Made by a program: the position numbers and the translations under genes
The notes under the pieces: generated by a model
The model's input: the letters and a program-made list of their open reading frames with translations, nothing else
Database searches by the model: none
What the model was told of the DNA's origin: nothing
NCBI RefSeq assembly: GCF_001870735.1
Contig: NZ_MORL01000003.1
Coordinates: forward strand, 62,001-126,000
Reading direction: 5' to 3'
Length of the DNA stretch: 64,000 nt
DNA from: Arsenicibacter rosenii
Lineage (GTDB): Bacteria > Bacteroidota > Bacteroidia > Cytophagales > Spirosomataceae
Shown here: positions 51,975 through 60,715 of the stretch, in pieces
Layout: each line of letters begins with the position of its first letter
Numbering within the stretch: position 1 is the first letter of the stretch

Positions 51975-52014
51975 GCAGCCAATTATCGTAGGTGCTTCGG
52001 TTAGGGCTGTGGTT

Positions 52015-54777
52015 ATGAGATTTTTTTATTCTTCGGGGAGATTGGTACGCCTTCTAATACTCTGTTTTTCAATGATTTTCGCGTTACCCCTTTGGGTAAC
52101 CGCACAAATTGATGCCACCTTCCCGCAGGAACGGATGGTTTTTCAGCGCAGTAACAATAATCAGGCCACCGTGCAGATTGCCGGCAGTTATAGCCAGGCC
52201 TTTGATCGTATCTCAGTAGATGTAATTAACCGGATTTCGGGCGCAACGGCGATGAGTAACGTTACGTTACAGACCAACCTGAGCGGCGGGCAGTTTAACG
52301 GGGCCGTTATCTTAACCGGCGGCTGGTGGAAAGTCGTTGTGAAAGGGATCGTCAATAACGCAGTTGTGGCAACCGACACCATTCAGCGGGTCGGCGTCGG
52401 CGAAGTACTGGCGATTATGGGGCACTCCAACGCCCAGGGCTCAACGTGTAGTGTGGCGTCGTGCAATTATGAGTGTAACCTGTGTCCAACCATCAGCGGA
52501 GCTTCCGACGACCGGGTAACCTGTGTTCAGTTGAACGATAACAATACCGCCAATTTTTCTTCCCCGAATTTCAGCATTTACGAAAATACCGCAGATCCCG
52601 CCTATTTGCCTGGTTCTGCCCGCTTTGCCAAACTGGACACGTATGTGGGAGAAGCCCCGTTTGCCCGGTTTGCCTGGTTCTGGGGGTATGTAGGTGATTT
52701 GCTGGTACAGCAGCTAGGCGTTCCGGTCCTGTTCTATAACGCCGGTTTTGGCGGTTCAAACATGGAGCATACCTATAAATCAGCCTATGACATCCCGTTT
52801 GAACATGGCTTTATCCGGTATGATCTGCGTATGCCTTACGTTAACATGCGCAACATCATGAACCTGTATATACCGACAACCGGTATCCGTGGGGTGTTGC
52901 TGCAACATGGTGAAAATGACCGCTCACTGGATGCTGCTTCAATTCAGATGTATAACGTCGGGGTGATTGATAAGGTACGCACTGAGTTCAGCATGCCTAA
53001 CCTCGCCTGGAGCATGGCTATTTCATCCTATGCTGCCGGAGCCGACTGGGCTAATGTGAAAACAGCTCAGCAAAACGTTATCAACACAGCCAACTACAAC
53101 GTTTATCAGGGGCCGGATTTAAGCCAGATCAATTCAGATACCGACCGGCCCGATCAGATTCACTTCTCTTCTACTGGTCAGCAAAAGGTAGGCGTTGCCT
53201 GGGCTAATGCGCTGCTGACAACCAACTTTTTCGCCGTCACTACCCCTTACACCGGTCAATTACAACCGGTTACGTCGATCAACTGCGCAACCGGCAATCA
53301 GCTGACGATCAGTCAGCCCGCAAACTACAATCGCTACCTGTGGGATAATGGCCCGACAACTCAAGCCATTACGGCCGGTCAGGGTACCTATAGTGCCCGT
53401 ATCCGGAACACGCAGAACCAGTATTACTTCCCGCCGGCCGTGGTCGTACCGGCTAATGTTACTGTAGCCACACCCGTAGTCATGCCCTCAAGCGCAACCC
53501 TTTGCGATGTGCAAAGCCTTACCCTGACATCGGGCAATGCGGTGAAAAACCTGTGGAGCACGGGAGCGACCAGCCAAAGCATCGTTGTCAGCGGGGCCGG
53601 TCAGTATAGCGTTCAGGCCGTCAATCCGGTTTACGGGTGCCTGTCGGCACCAGCTACGGCAACCGTTACGGCTGGCGCGGCGTTTACACCCGTAATTTCG
53701 CCGTCAAGCTCTACGCTGAGCAGCGGCCAGAATACAACGCTGACGGCATCGGGGTGTACGGGCGCTCAGCAGCGATGGTCTACCGGAGCGACCGCCAGCT
53801 TTATCATCGTCAATCCAACCGTTACGACCACCTATTCGCTGAGCTGCTGGAGCACAAGCACCTGCGTTGCCACCACATCGGTCACTATTTATGTACCTAC
53901 CAGCAACACAGTTCTCGCAGCCGACCTATCGTTGCTTATGACTGTAAACAACCGGACACCGCAAGTTAATGATGTGGTCACCTATACCATTAGTATCAGG
54001 AATTCAGGCCCCGGCAGCGCCACTACCGTTAGTTTTGAAGACCGGTTACCGGCTAACCTCAACTTTGTCTCCTCACCGACACTCAGTTTTGCCAACGGAA
54101 CCGTGAGCGGTTTACTTTCTAACCTGGCGGCTGGCAGTACGGCATCTCACAGTTTCCAGGCCCGTGTCACCGCAGCAGGCAGCTATCAGAATGCAGCCGA
54201 AATCATGGGGTCTACCAACCCCGACCCCAACAGCCAGCCCGGCTCAGGTACCGGCGATGGTCAGGACGATGCTGCAACCGCCGACTTACGCACCCGCTTA
54301 CCGGTAGCCGACGCCGTTTACGCTTCCCCGAACCCCAATCAGGTTTCGCTGCCCCCTGTACAATCCAACCAACCGGCGAGCAGTTCAACAGGAGCTGATT
54401 TAAGCCTGCGGATGGTCTCCGGCACCCGGACCGTTTCAGTGGGCCAAACGGTTTCATTTACGATCATTGTATCTAATGACGGGGGGCTGACGGCAACAAA
54501 CATTGCCATCGGCAACGAATTTCCGGCCGGTTTGCAGTTTTTAGCTTCCCCCAACCTCATGACCTTCCAGAACGGGTTGCTTACCGCCAACATCAGCCAA
54601 CTACCTGCCGGGCAAAGTACGTGGTTTTCGTTTACGGCAACGGTCACATCCACAGGGCAGTTGATTCAGCGGGCACAAGTAACGGGATGCAGCCAGCCTG
54701 ACCCCGACAGCACACCAAACAACGGCTCACAGAACGGCGAAGATGATACGGCTAATATTGATATAAGGAGCATTTAA
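52015..54777 (+). CDS. Secreted SGNH/sialate O-acetylesterase-like hydrolase with DUF11 repeats
   Basis: From ATG 52015, 920 residues (a GTG two codons upstream is possible). Signal peptide ends LPLWVTAQ. An N-terminal Ig-like part leads into an SGNH hydrolase: nucleophile Ser in LAIMGHSNAQG, YNAGFGGSNMEH, GVLLQHGENDRSLD and the Asp-His pair in RPDQIHFSSTGQQ. Residues ~435-625 hold Ig-like units with CDVQSLTLTSGNA; two DUF11 repeats follow at about 635-760 and 792-918, each ending with PDP-N-S and a G-DGQDD/GEDD segment. No recognisable type IX secretion tail. Likely deacetylates surface or extracellular glycans. Confidence 0.85.
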   Translation: MRFFYSSGRLVRLLILCFSMIFALPLWVTAQIDATFPQERMVFQRSNNNQATVQIAGSYSQAFDRISVDVINRISGATAMSNVTLQTNLSGGQFNGAVILTGGWWKVVVKGIVNNAVVATDTIQRVGVGEVLAIMGHSNAQGSTCSVASCNYECNLCPTISGASDDRVTCVQLNDNNTANFSSPNFSIYENTADPAYLPGSARFAKLDTYVGEAPFARFAWFWGYVGDLLVQQLGVPVLFYNAGFGGSNMEHTYKSAYDIPFEHGFIRYDLRMPYVNMRNIMNLYIPTTGIRGVLLQHGENDRSLDAASIQMYNVGVIDKVRTEFSMPNLAWSMAISSYAAGADWANVKTAQQNVINTANYNVYQGPDLSQINSDTDRPDQIHFSSTGQQKVGVAWANALLTTNFFAVTTPYTGQLQPVTSINCATGNQLTISQPANYNRYLWDNGPTTQAITAGQGTYSARIRNTQNQYYFPPAVVVPANVTVATPVVMPSSATLCDVQSLTLTSGNAVKNLWSTGATSQSIVVSGAGQYSVQAVNPVYGCLSAPATATVTAGAAFTPVISPSSSTLSSGQNTTLTASGCTGAQQRWSTGATASFIIVNPTVTTTYSLSCWSTSTCVATTSVTIYVPTSNTVLAADLSLLMTVNNRTPQVNDVVTYTISIRNSGPGSATTVSFEDRLPANLNFVSSPTLSFANGTVSGLLSNLAAGSTASHSFQARVTAAGSYQNAAEIMGSTNPDPNSQPGSGTGDGQDDAATADLRTRLPVADAVYASPNPNQVSLPPVQSNQPASSSTGADLSLRMVSGTRTVSVGQTVSFTIIVSNDGGLTATNIAIGNEFPAGLQFLASPNLMTFQNGLLTANISQLPAGQSTWFSFTATVTSTGQLIQRAQVTGCSQPDPDSTPNNGSQNGEDDTANIDIRSI

Positions 54778-54845
54778 TAAGGCATGTATGAAGATTTAGT
54801 AACGTTCTAAATGCCTTTGTCAGCATTCTACAAACTTAAAAACAC

Positions 54846-54853
54846 TATATTTG
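54846..54853 (+). promoter_or_regulatory. -7 box of the Anbu-transglutaminase operon
   Basis: TATATTTG is a perfect TAnnTTTG, 26 bases before the ATG. The nearest TTTG upstream is 26 bases away, too far for a standard -33. Confidence 0.45.
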
Positions 54854-54879
54854 CTCCCATAACCTGACCCACTGAAAGC

Positions 54880-55623
54880 ATGACGTACTGTCTGGGCATT
54901 AAGGTTCGCTCTGGTTTGGTTGCCATTGCCGATACCCGCCTGACTTCAGGAACTGAAGTTTCCCGTAACCGTAAAATCACTGTTCACGAAGTCGAAAATC
55001 ATTCCTTATTCATTATGACCTCCGGCCTGCGGTCGGTTCGGGACAAAGCGATAACCTACTTTCAGGAGGTCATTGATGAGCGGGACCGCTCTTTCAACAA
55101 GCTCTATAAAGCGGCCAATGCGTTTGGCCAGATGGTAAAACGGGTAGCAACGGAAGATAAAGAATCACTGGCAGCCAGTGGTCTGAATTTTAACCTGAAT
55201 GCGATTGTAGGCGGCCAGCTGGAAGATGACAAAGAGCATAAGCTGTTTATGATTTATCCGGAAGGCAACTGGGTCGAAGTCGATAGTGGCTCTCTGTTTA
55301 AAATCATCGGCAATTCCGGTTACGGTAAACCGCTGCTGTTCAGGAATCTGACCTACGAAACGAGTCTGCAGGAAGCCCTGAAAATCGGTTTTCTGGCGTT
55401 TGATGCCACACGGGTCAGCGCCAATGATGTAGACTATCCGCTTGATGTGGTTATTTACAGGGAAAACACTTTCCATATGATAGAACACCGGTTAGAGAAA
55501 GAAGATATGGAAGAAATTTCGCATCAGTGGAGTGCCTTGCTGAATAATTCAGTCCGTAAACTGCCATCGTACTGGATGGATCCTATTTTCGAAAAAACTA
55601 ACGTATCACCACCGTCGATATGA
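54880..55623 (+). CDS. Proteasome-type protease (Anbu family)
   Basis: 247 residues. The start MTYCLGIKVRSGLVAIADTR is typical of Anbu, the ancestral beta subunit; Thr2 becomes the N-terminal nucleophile once Met is removed, and Asp/Lys catalytic partners fit ADTRL and RNRKITV. NFNLNAIVGGQL and IGNSGYGKPLL are further landmarks. Anbu forms ring-like or helical assemblies and is linked to protein or peptide processing. Its stop overlaps the start of the transglutaminase (ATGA). Confidence 0.92.
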   Translation: MTYCLGIKVRSGLVAIADTRLTSGTEVSRNRKITVHEVENHSLFIMTSGLRSVRDKAITYFQEVIDERDRSFNKLYKAANAFGQMVKRVATEDKESLAASGLNFNLNAIVGGQLEDDKEHKLFMIYPEGNWVEVDSGSLFKIIGNSGYGKPLLFRNLTYETSLQEALKIGFLAFDATRVSANDVDYPLDVVIYRENTFHMIEHRLEKEDMEEISHQWSALLNNSVRKLPSYWMDPIFEKTNVSPPSI

Positions 55624-56453
55624 TCATTCATGTACGGCATTCGTCGTACTATGACTACGACGATATAGTCACCCTCTCTCCACACATACTCTACCTGTAT
55701 CCGCGCATGTACCCGTATCAGCGTTTGCTGGGGTATGATCTGACGATAGAGCCGACGCCGTCGAAGGTTGTCCGCAATGTCGACGTTGAGGGAAATGTGC
55801 AGCAGGTAGTCTATTTTACAGGATCAACAAACCGGCTTCAGGTATCGGTGAATATTGAATTGAAGTCAGACAGCTTTAATTCGTTTGACTTTGTTCTGTT
55901 TCCGTTTGAGACCAAACACCTGGCGGGGTTCAAATATCCCGCAGCTGTGGAAAGCATGTTGCACCCCTACCTGGAACGGGTCGGCGTTACGGCAGACGTG
56001 GAGCTGTGGGCACGCCGTATTGCGGCGAGTGCCAACTGGGAAACCGTGCCTTTCCTGACCACGCTGAACCAGACAATCCGGCAGTTTTCTTACGAGATCA
56101 GAGAATATGGCCCGCCCCTGTCACCTGCCCAGACACTCAGCGACCGCAAAGGCTCCTGCCGGGATTATACCACCCTGTTTATGGCCGCCTGCCGGAGTCT
56201 GGGACTGGCCGCACGGTTTGTGAGCGGATACCTCTTTGGCAATCCGCAACAGGAGCACGAGCTGCATGCCTGGGCAGAGGTGTATTTACCGGGTGCAGGC
56301 TGGCGTGGGTTCGACCCGACCGAAGGCTCAGTGGTCAGCAATCATCATATCTTTCTGACCTCAACAGCCCGGCCCGAGCTGGCAGCGCCAATCTCAGGAT
56401 CATACAGAGGGACGGCGAAATCAACCTTCCGGGCCGAAATGGAGATTTACTGA
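55620..56453 (+). CDS. Transglutaminase-family protein of the Anbu operon
   Basis: 277 residues, cytosolic. An N-terminal transglutaminase-associated domain (IIHVRHSSYYDYDDIVTLSP) is followed by the catalytic part with C180 in SDRKGSCRDYTTLFMAACRS, H216 in HELHAWAEVYLPG and D232 in WRGFDPTEGS. This is the bacterial COG1305 type that co-occurs with Anbu, an alpha-E protein and a circularly permuted ATP-grasp protein. Only Anbu and this gene are here. It is coupled to Anbu by a four-base overlap. Confidence 0.93.
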   Translation: MIIHVRHSSYYDYDDIVTLSPHILYLYPRMYPYQRLLGYDLTIEPTPSKVVRNVDVEGNVQQVVYFTGSTNRLQVSVNIELKSDSFNSFDFVLFPFETKHLAGFKYPAAVESMLHPYLERVGVTADVELWARRIAASANWETVPFLTTLNQTIRQFSYEIREYGPPLSPAQTLSDRKGSCRDYTTLFMAACRSLGLAARFVSGYLFGNPQQEHELHAWAEVYLPGAGWRGFDPTEGSVVSNHHIFLTSTARPELAAPISGSYRGTAKSTFRAEMEIY

Positions 56454-56526
56454 CAAAATATTCCTGGTTTACCCCTCATTTTTTTGTCTGATTCATCGTT
56501 GTTTAACCAATACCCGTTTAAGGCAC

Positions 56527-56534
56527 TATCTTTG
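56527..56534 (+). promoter_or_regulatory. -7 box of the glmM promoter
   Basis: TATCTTTG is a perfect -7 match 29 bases before the GTG start. A weak TTTA lies 22 bases upstream. Confidence 0.5.
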
Positions 56535-56563
56535 TCTATTAATTAATCTTTATCACCATTAAC

Positions 56564-57988
56564 GTGGCATTAATTAAGTCTATCTCCGGTATTCGCGGAA
56601 CGATTGGGGGGCGCAGTGGAGAAGGGCTGACCCCTTTAGATGTAGTCAAGTTTGCAGCTGCCTATGCGCAATGGTTACGCCAGCGCCGGCAGGCCGCCGG
56701 CAATACCGCTCCGGCTACAGTAGTCATCGGGCGCGATGCCCGGCTATCGGGCGATATGGTATCCCGCCTGGTGGCCGCTACCTTGCAGGGCATGGGTGTC
56801 AACGTCATTGATCTGGGCTTATCAACTACCCCAACGGTAGAAGTCGCCGTTCCCGGCGAGCAGGCTGACGGTGGAATTATTCTGACTGCCAGTCATAATC
56901 CGATTCAGTGGAATGCACTGAAGCTTCTCAACGAAAAAGGTGAGTTTATCTCTGCCCGGGATGGTGCCGAACTATTGGCCATTGCCGAAGCAGAAACATT
57001 TGAGTTTGCCGAAGTAAAGAAGCTGGGCACGTATCGTACAGACGATACCTGGCTCCGCCGGCATATCGACCAGATCCTGGCCCTGCCGCTGGTAGACCGG
57101 GAAGCCATTGCGCATAAAAAATTCCGAGTGGTTATTGATTCCGTCAACTCGACAGGTGGCCTTGCTCTGCCGCTTCTACTGGAAGCCCTTGGCGTTGAGC
57201 AGATTAAATCGCTGCACGGCGAACCAACCGGCCATTTTGCCCATAACCCGGAACCGCTGCCCGAAAACCTCGGCGATATCATCAAGGAGCTCGAAAAAGG
57301 TAGTTACGACTTAGGGATCGTCGTTGACCCGGATGTCGACCGCCTGGCGCTGATCTGTGAAGACGGTACCCCTTTCGGCGAAGAATATACGCTGGTGGCC
57401 GTATCGGATTATGTGCTCAAACACGAGCCGGGCAACGGTTACGTAAAAAATACGGTGTCGAACCTGTCTTCGACCATTGCCTTGCGCGATGTTACCGAAA
57501 AGGCACAGGGTCAGCATTTTGCGTCAGCCGTTGGCGAGGTAAACGTGGTTGAGCTGATGAAAGAAACCAATGCAGTCATCGGCGGCGAAGGCAATGGCGG
57601 CATTATCTATCCGGAACTGCACTATGGCCGCGACGCACTTGCAGGCGTTGCCCTGTTTCTGAGCCATCTGGCAAAGTTTGGCAAATCAGCATCCGTACTG
57701 CGCCGGACATACCCGAGCTACTACATCTCGAAAAACAAAATTGAACTGACACCAACCATCGACGTTGATAATGTACTTGATCGCATTACGGCTAAATATG
57801 CCAAGCATCCGATAAATACCATCGACGGCGTTAAGATCGAATTCGGTAAAGAGTGGGTACACCTGCGGAAATCAAACACCGAGCCGATTATCCGGATTTA
57901 TTCGGAGTCGGATACCCTGTCGACAGCCGATCACCTGGCCAAAAAGATTATTTCTGACATTAAGGAAGTAATCACGGAGCGTCAGTAA
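56564..57988 (+). CDS. glmM: Phosphoglucosamine mutase (phosphohexomutase family)
   Basis: 474 residues, GTG start fixed by ALIKSISGIRGTIGGRSGEG. It interconverts glucosamine-6-phosphate and -1-phosphate for UDP-GlcNAc. The phosphoserine S110 is in LTASHNPIQWNALKL, the metal loop in VVDPDVDRLALICEDG, the sugar-binding loop in GGEGNGGIIYPELHYGRDAL and the phosphate site in RKSNTEPIIRIYSES. All four domains are intact. A related phosphomannomutase role cannot be excluded from sequence. Confidence 0.9.
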   Translation: MALIKSISGIRGTIGGRSGEGLTPLDVVKFAAAYAQWLRQRRQAAGNTAPATVVIGRDARLSGDMVSRLVAATLQGMGVNVIDLGLSTTPTVEVAVPGEQADGGIILTASHNPIQWNALKLLNEKGEFISARDGAELLAIAEAETFEFAEVKKLGTYRTDDTWLRRHIDQILALPLVDREAIAHKKFRVVIDSVNSTGGLALPLLLEALGVEQIKSLHGEPTGHFAHNPEPLPENLGDIIKELEKGSYDLGIVVDPDVDRLALICEDGTPFGEEYTLVAVSDYVLKHEPGNGYVKNTVSNLSSTIALRDVTEKAQGQHFASAVGEVNVVELMKETNAVIGGEGNGGIIYPELHYGRDALAGVALFLSHLAKFGKSASVLRRTYPSYYISKNKIELTPTIDVDNVLDRITAKYAKHPINTIDGVKIEFGKEWVHLRKSNTEPIIRIYSESDTLSTADHLAKKIISDIKEVITERQ

Positions 57989-58007
57989 ACGTACTTCTGC
58001 GAACCCG

Positions 58008-58039
58008 AAGGGCAGCTTTGTTCAGGCAAGGCTGCCCTT
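58008..58039 (+). terminator. Terminator after glmM
   Basis: AAGGGCAGC (58008-58016) pairs with GCTGCCCTT (58031-58039), a 9-bp stem around a 14-base loop, 19 bases after the stop. T-run is weak (TTGTTATT). Confidence 0.7.
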
Positions 58040-58118
58040 GTTATTGCCGCTGGATAGGGTTTTAAACGCCGGAAGTCGTCTGGAGTTTGTATGGTACAAT
58101 CATACATGACTCAACGAT

Positions 58119-58304
58119 ATGAGCGCTAAAAAAATATTCGGTATTGTGCTGACTCTGGCCGGTATGGCCGGTTTGATATACGGCGGCATGGATCTGTCAT
58201 CGGGCGGCGTAGCCCGTGCCTCGTTTGTTTACCTGCTTCTGGGTGTAATTTTCTTTTTTGCCGGCATCAAACTACTGCAGAACACAAGAGACAAAGTGGT
58301 GTGA
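58119..58304 (+). CDS. Small two-segment membrane protein, 61 aa
   Basis: 61 residues with two hydrophobic segments, FGIVLTLAGMAGLIYGGMD and FVYLLLGVIFFFAGIKLLQ, linked by a short polar turn, and basic residues at both ends (MSAKK and NTRDK), so both termini are probably cytoplasmic. Resembles small DUF3185-like proteins, but weakly. Lies alone between a terminator and an inverted repeat. Confidence 0.8.
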   Translation: MSAKKIFGIVLTLAGMAGLIYGGMDLSSGGVARASFVYLLLGVIFFFAGIKLLQNTRDKVV

Positions 58305-58315
58305 ATGAGATAAAA

Positions 58316-58388
58316 GGATAATGAACAATGGATAATGAGCTTACACCAGCCTCCTGAAAACGCCCGTCAGCCCCATTGTTCATTATCC
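58316..58388. repeat. GGATAATGAACAATGG inverted repeat
   Basis: GGATAATGAACAATGG (58316-58331) and its exact complement (58373-58388) form a 16-bp stem around 41 bases. It separates convergent genes and could act as a weak two-way terminator. The block 58322-58337 is identical to 5113-5128 near hemL, so this is a fifth dispersed repeat family. Confidence 0.85.
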
Positions 58389-58396
58389 ATTAATAA

Positions 58397-59293
58397 CTAC
58401 CAGAGTTTTTCGGGGTATTTTCCTTCATCGTGTAACTGCTTCAACGAAGCTTGTACCATCGGCTTGTCTTCCGGATAGGTAACCCCAAACCAGGCAGACT
58501 GGCTTCTGAAAACCTTGCACTGCCCCTGATGCTGTTCGATCAGGTTGGTCATTACGGTCGGGATATAAAATTCGGCCTTTGGCGCATCAAAGTTGGCGCG
58601 GGCATACGCTTCAAACTGCGCCTGAACGTATGGAAAAACGGCGTTTTTGAAGCCCCAGAAGTTCATCGAAACCGGGGTTTCCGGCGCGAGCGGCGTCAGG
58701 GTATCCCCTTCCTCAAAAACGATTTCGCCGTCTTTTTCGTAAATCTTTGTCCGCTCAATAACCGATACCAGATTCCCACTGGCATCCGGTGTACAGACAC
58801 CCCGCGAAACAGAACCGAATTCTGAGAGGGTATTTTTTACTTCGTATCCGACCAGCGCATGCAGCTCATCGTTGGTATCGTTTTTCAGGAAATCGGCCAG
58901 AATCTGAAACGCTTCCGGACCATAAAAATCATCGGCATTGATTACGGCAAAGGCCGTATCCGTCTGCTCCCGGGCACACAACATGGCATGGCCCGTGCCC
59001 CATGGTTTTGAGCGTGTTACGGCTCCAAGGTCGGCCGGCACGTACGATCCTAAGGCCTGAATGGCAAAATCTACTTCCATTTTACCGGCCAGTTTTGGCA
59101 AAAATATCTCCTCAAAATCAGCCCGTAATTCTTCACGGATGATAAACACGACTTTGCCGAATCCTGCCCGGATAGCGTCAAAAAGGGAGTAGTCGATGAT
59201 TGTTTCACCGTTAGGCCCGAACTGATCAAGCTGCTTAATCCCACCATAGCGGCTCCCCATTCCGGCCGCCAAAATCAACAAGGTTGGTTGCAT
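58397..59293 (-). CDS. Sugar-1-phosphate nucleotidyltransferase
   Basis: 298 residues. The nucleotide-binding start LLILAAGMGSRYGGIKQLDQ, the metal-binding FAVINADDFYGPEAF and the sugar-binding LHALVGYEVKNTLSEFGSVSRG identify an NTP-transferase (RmlA/GalU-like) fold. It would make an NDP-sugar for glycan synthesis; the base and sugar are not clear. Its 3' end faces the small membrane gene across an inverted repeat. Confidence 0.9.
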   Translation of the reverse strand: MQPTLLILAAGMGSRYGGIKQLDQFGPNGETIIDYSLFDAIRAGFGKVVFIIREELRADFEEIFLPKLAGKMEVDFAIQALGSYVPADLGAVTRSKPWGTGHAMLCAREQTDTAFAVINADDFYGPEAFQILADFLKNDTNDELHALVGYEVKNTLSEFGSVSRGVCTPDASGNLVSVIERTKIYEKDGEIVFEEGDTLTPLAPETPVSMNFWGFKNAVFPYVQAQFEAYARANFDAPKAEFYIPTVMTNLIEQHQGQCKVFRSQSAWFGVTYPEDKPMVQASLKQLHDEGKYPEKLW

Positions 59294-59447
59294 TATCTAC
59301 TTAGTTTAGTCATTCCGGCTTAGGAAAGAATGACGATTACATGTTTTGCCGCGCAAATTTACAGAAAACCTGATACGCAGGTCAGCAAATGCGGATTATC
59401 CCATGCAAATCCATTCAATCACGAAATGAGGAAATTCTTTCTCTTAA

Positions 59448-59480
59448 TTGTTATAAATTAAATTTGTTCTTTTAACTTTG
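59448..59480 (+). promoter_or_regulatory. Promoter of the tyrosine-degradation cluster
   Basis: TTG (59448-59450), 22 bases, then TAACTTTG (59473-59480), a perfect -7 box. The leader would be about 55 bases before the hmgA ATG. Confidence 0.6.
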
Positions 59481-59539
59481 CGCTTAACAATAGTTGCCTA
59501 AGCAACAAATTACACTTCATCAACTTTAACGCAGCCGGT

Positions 59540-60694
59540 ATGCCTTTTTACCACGCACTCGGAACGATTCCGCCGAAACGGCACACGCAGTTTGAAAAAC
59601 CAGACGGCGGGTTCTACTATGAGCAGTTATTTGGCACCATCGGCTTCGACGGCATGTCTTCGCTGCTCTACCATCTGCAACGTCCAACCATGGTCAAAGC
59701 CGATCTGGGCAGCGTTGACATGACGCCGAAAATCAGTATTAACCGCAACATCCTGTCCCGAAAACTCATCGGCTTTGATCTGCCTCCGGCCGATGACTAC
59801 CTCGACAGCCGCACACCGCTCATGGTTAACCATCAAACGATTATCGGGTTGGCAGCCCCCCGGCAATCAATGACCGGTTATTTCTACAAAAATGCCGATG
59901 CCGACGAGCTGCTGTTCATCCATCAGGGCAGCGGCCGGCTCCGGACACTGCTCGGTACGATTCCGTTTGGCTATGGCGACTACCTCGTCATTCCGCGCGG
60001 CATGATTTACCAGATTGAGTTTGACAGCGCTCAGAACCGCATACTCTATGTAGAGTCAGGTTCGCCGATCTATACCCCTAAGCGCTACCGGAATTTTTTT
60101 GGTCAGTTGCAGGAACACGCCCCCTTCTGCGAACGCGATATCCGCCGGCCGCAGGAGCTGGAGACACATGACGAGACAGGCGATTTCATCATTAAGATCA
60201 AAAAACAGGGTACGCTCCATGCGCTGGTCTATGCAACCCACCCGTTTGATGTTATTGGCTGGGATGGCTATAATTTCCCGTATGCCTTCAGCATTTTTAA
60301 TTTTGAGCCCATCACCGGCCGCATCCATCAGCCACCACCCGTCCACCAGACGTTTCAGACCGACGCGTTTGTTGTCTGTTCGTTCTGCCCGCGTCTCTAC
60401 GACTACCACCCCAAGGCAATTCCGGCTCCTTATAACCACTCGAATATCGACTCCGACGAAGTTATCTACTACGTCGACGGTGATTTTATGAGCCGCAACG
60501 ACATTGCTGCCGGCCACCTGACACTACACCCGGGCGGCATTCCTCACGGTCCGCATCCCGGCGCCATGGAACGCAGTATCGGCAAAACCGAAACCCGGGA
60601 ATATGCCGTAATGGTCGATACCTTTCAGCCGCTGACGCTGACCGAACAGGCTATGCAGCTCGATGACGGGAAATACTTCCGGTCATGGCTATAA
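59540..60694 (+). CDS. hmgA: Homogentisate 1,2-dioxygenase
   Basis: 384 residues. Opens the aromatic ring of homogentisate to maleylacetoacetate using Fe(II) and oxygen. It begins MPFYHALGTIPPKRHTQFEK, has the cupin part with DELLFIHQGSGRLRTLLGTI and GDYLVIPRGMIYQI, and C-terminal iron ligands in FNFEPITGRIHQPPPVHQT and LTLHPGGIPHGPHPGAME. Bacterial versions of this length are common in Bacteroidetes. 21 bases before hppD. Confidence 0.95.
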   Translation: MPFYHALGTIPPKRHTQFEKPDGGFYYEQLFGTIGFDGMSSLLYHLQRPTMVKADLGSVDMTPKISINRNILSRKLIGFDLPPADDYLDSRTPLMVNHQTIIGLAAPRQSMTGYFYKNADADELLFIHQGSGRLRTLLGTIPFGYGDYLVIPRGMIYQIEFDSAQNRILYVESGSPIYTPKRYRNFFGQLQEHAPFCERDIRRPQELETHDETGDFIIKIKKQGTLHALVYATHPFDVIGWDGYNFPYAFSIFNFEPITGRIHQPPPVHQTFQTDAFVVCSFCPRLYDYHPKAIPAPYNHSNIDSDEVIYYVDGDFMSRNDIAAGHLTLHPGGIPHGPHPGAMERSIGKTETREYAVMVDTFQPLTLTEQAMQLDDGKYFRSWL

Positions 60695-60715
60695 ACACTT
60701 CATCTTCAACAAACT

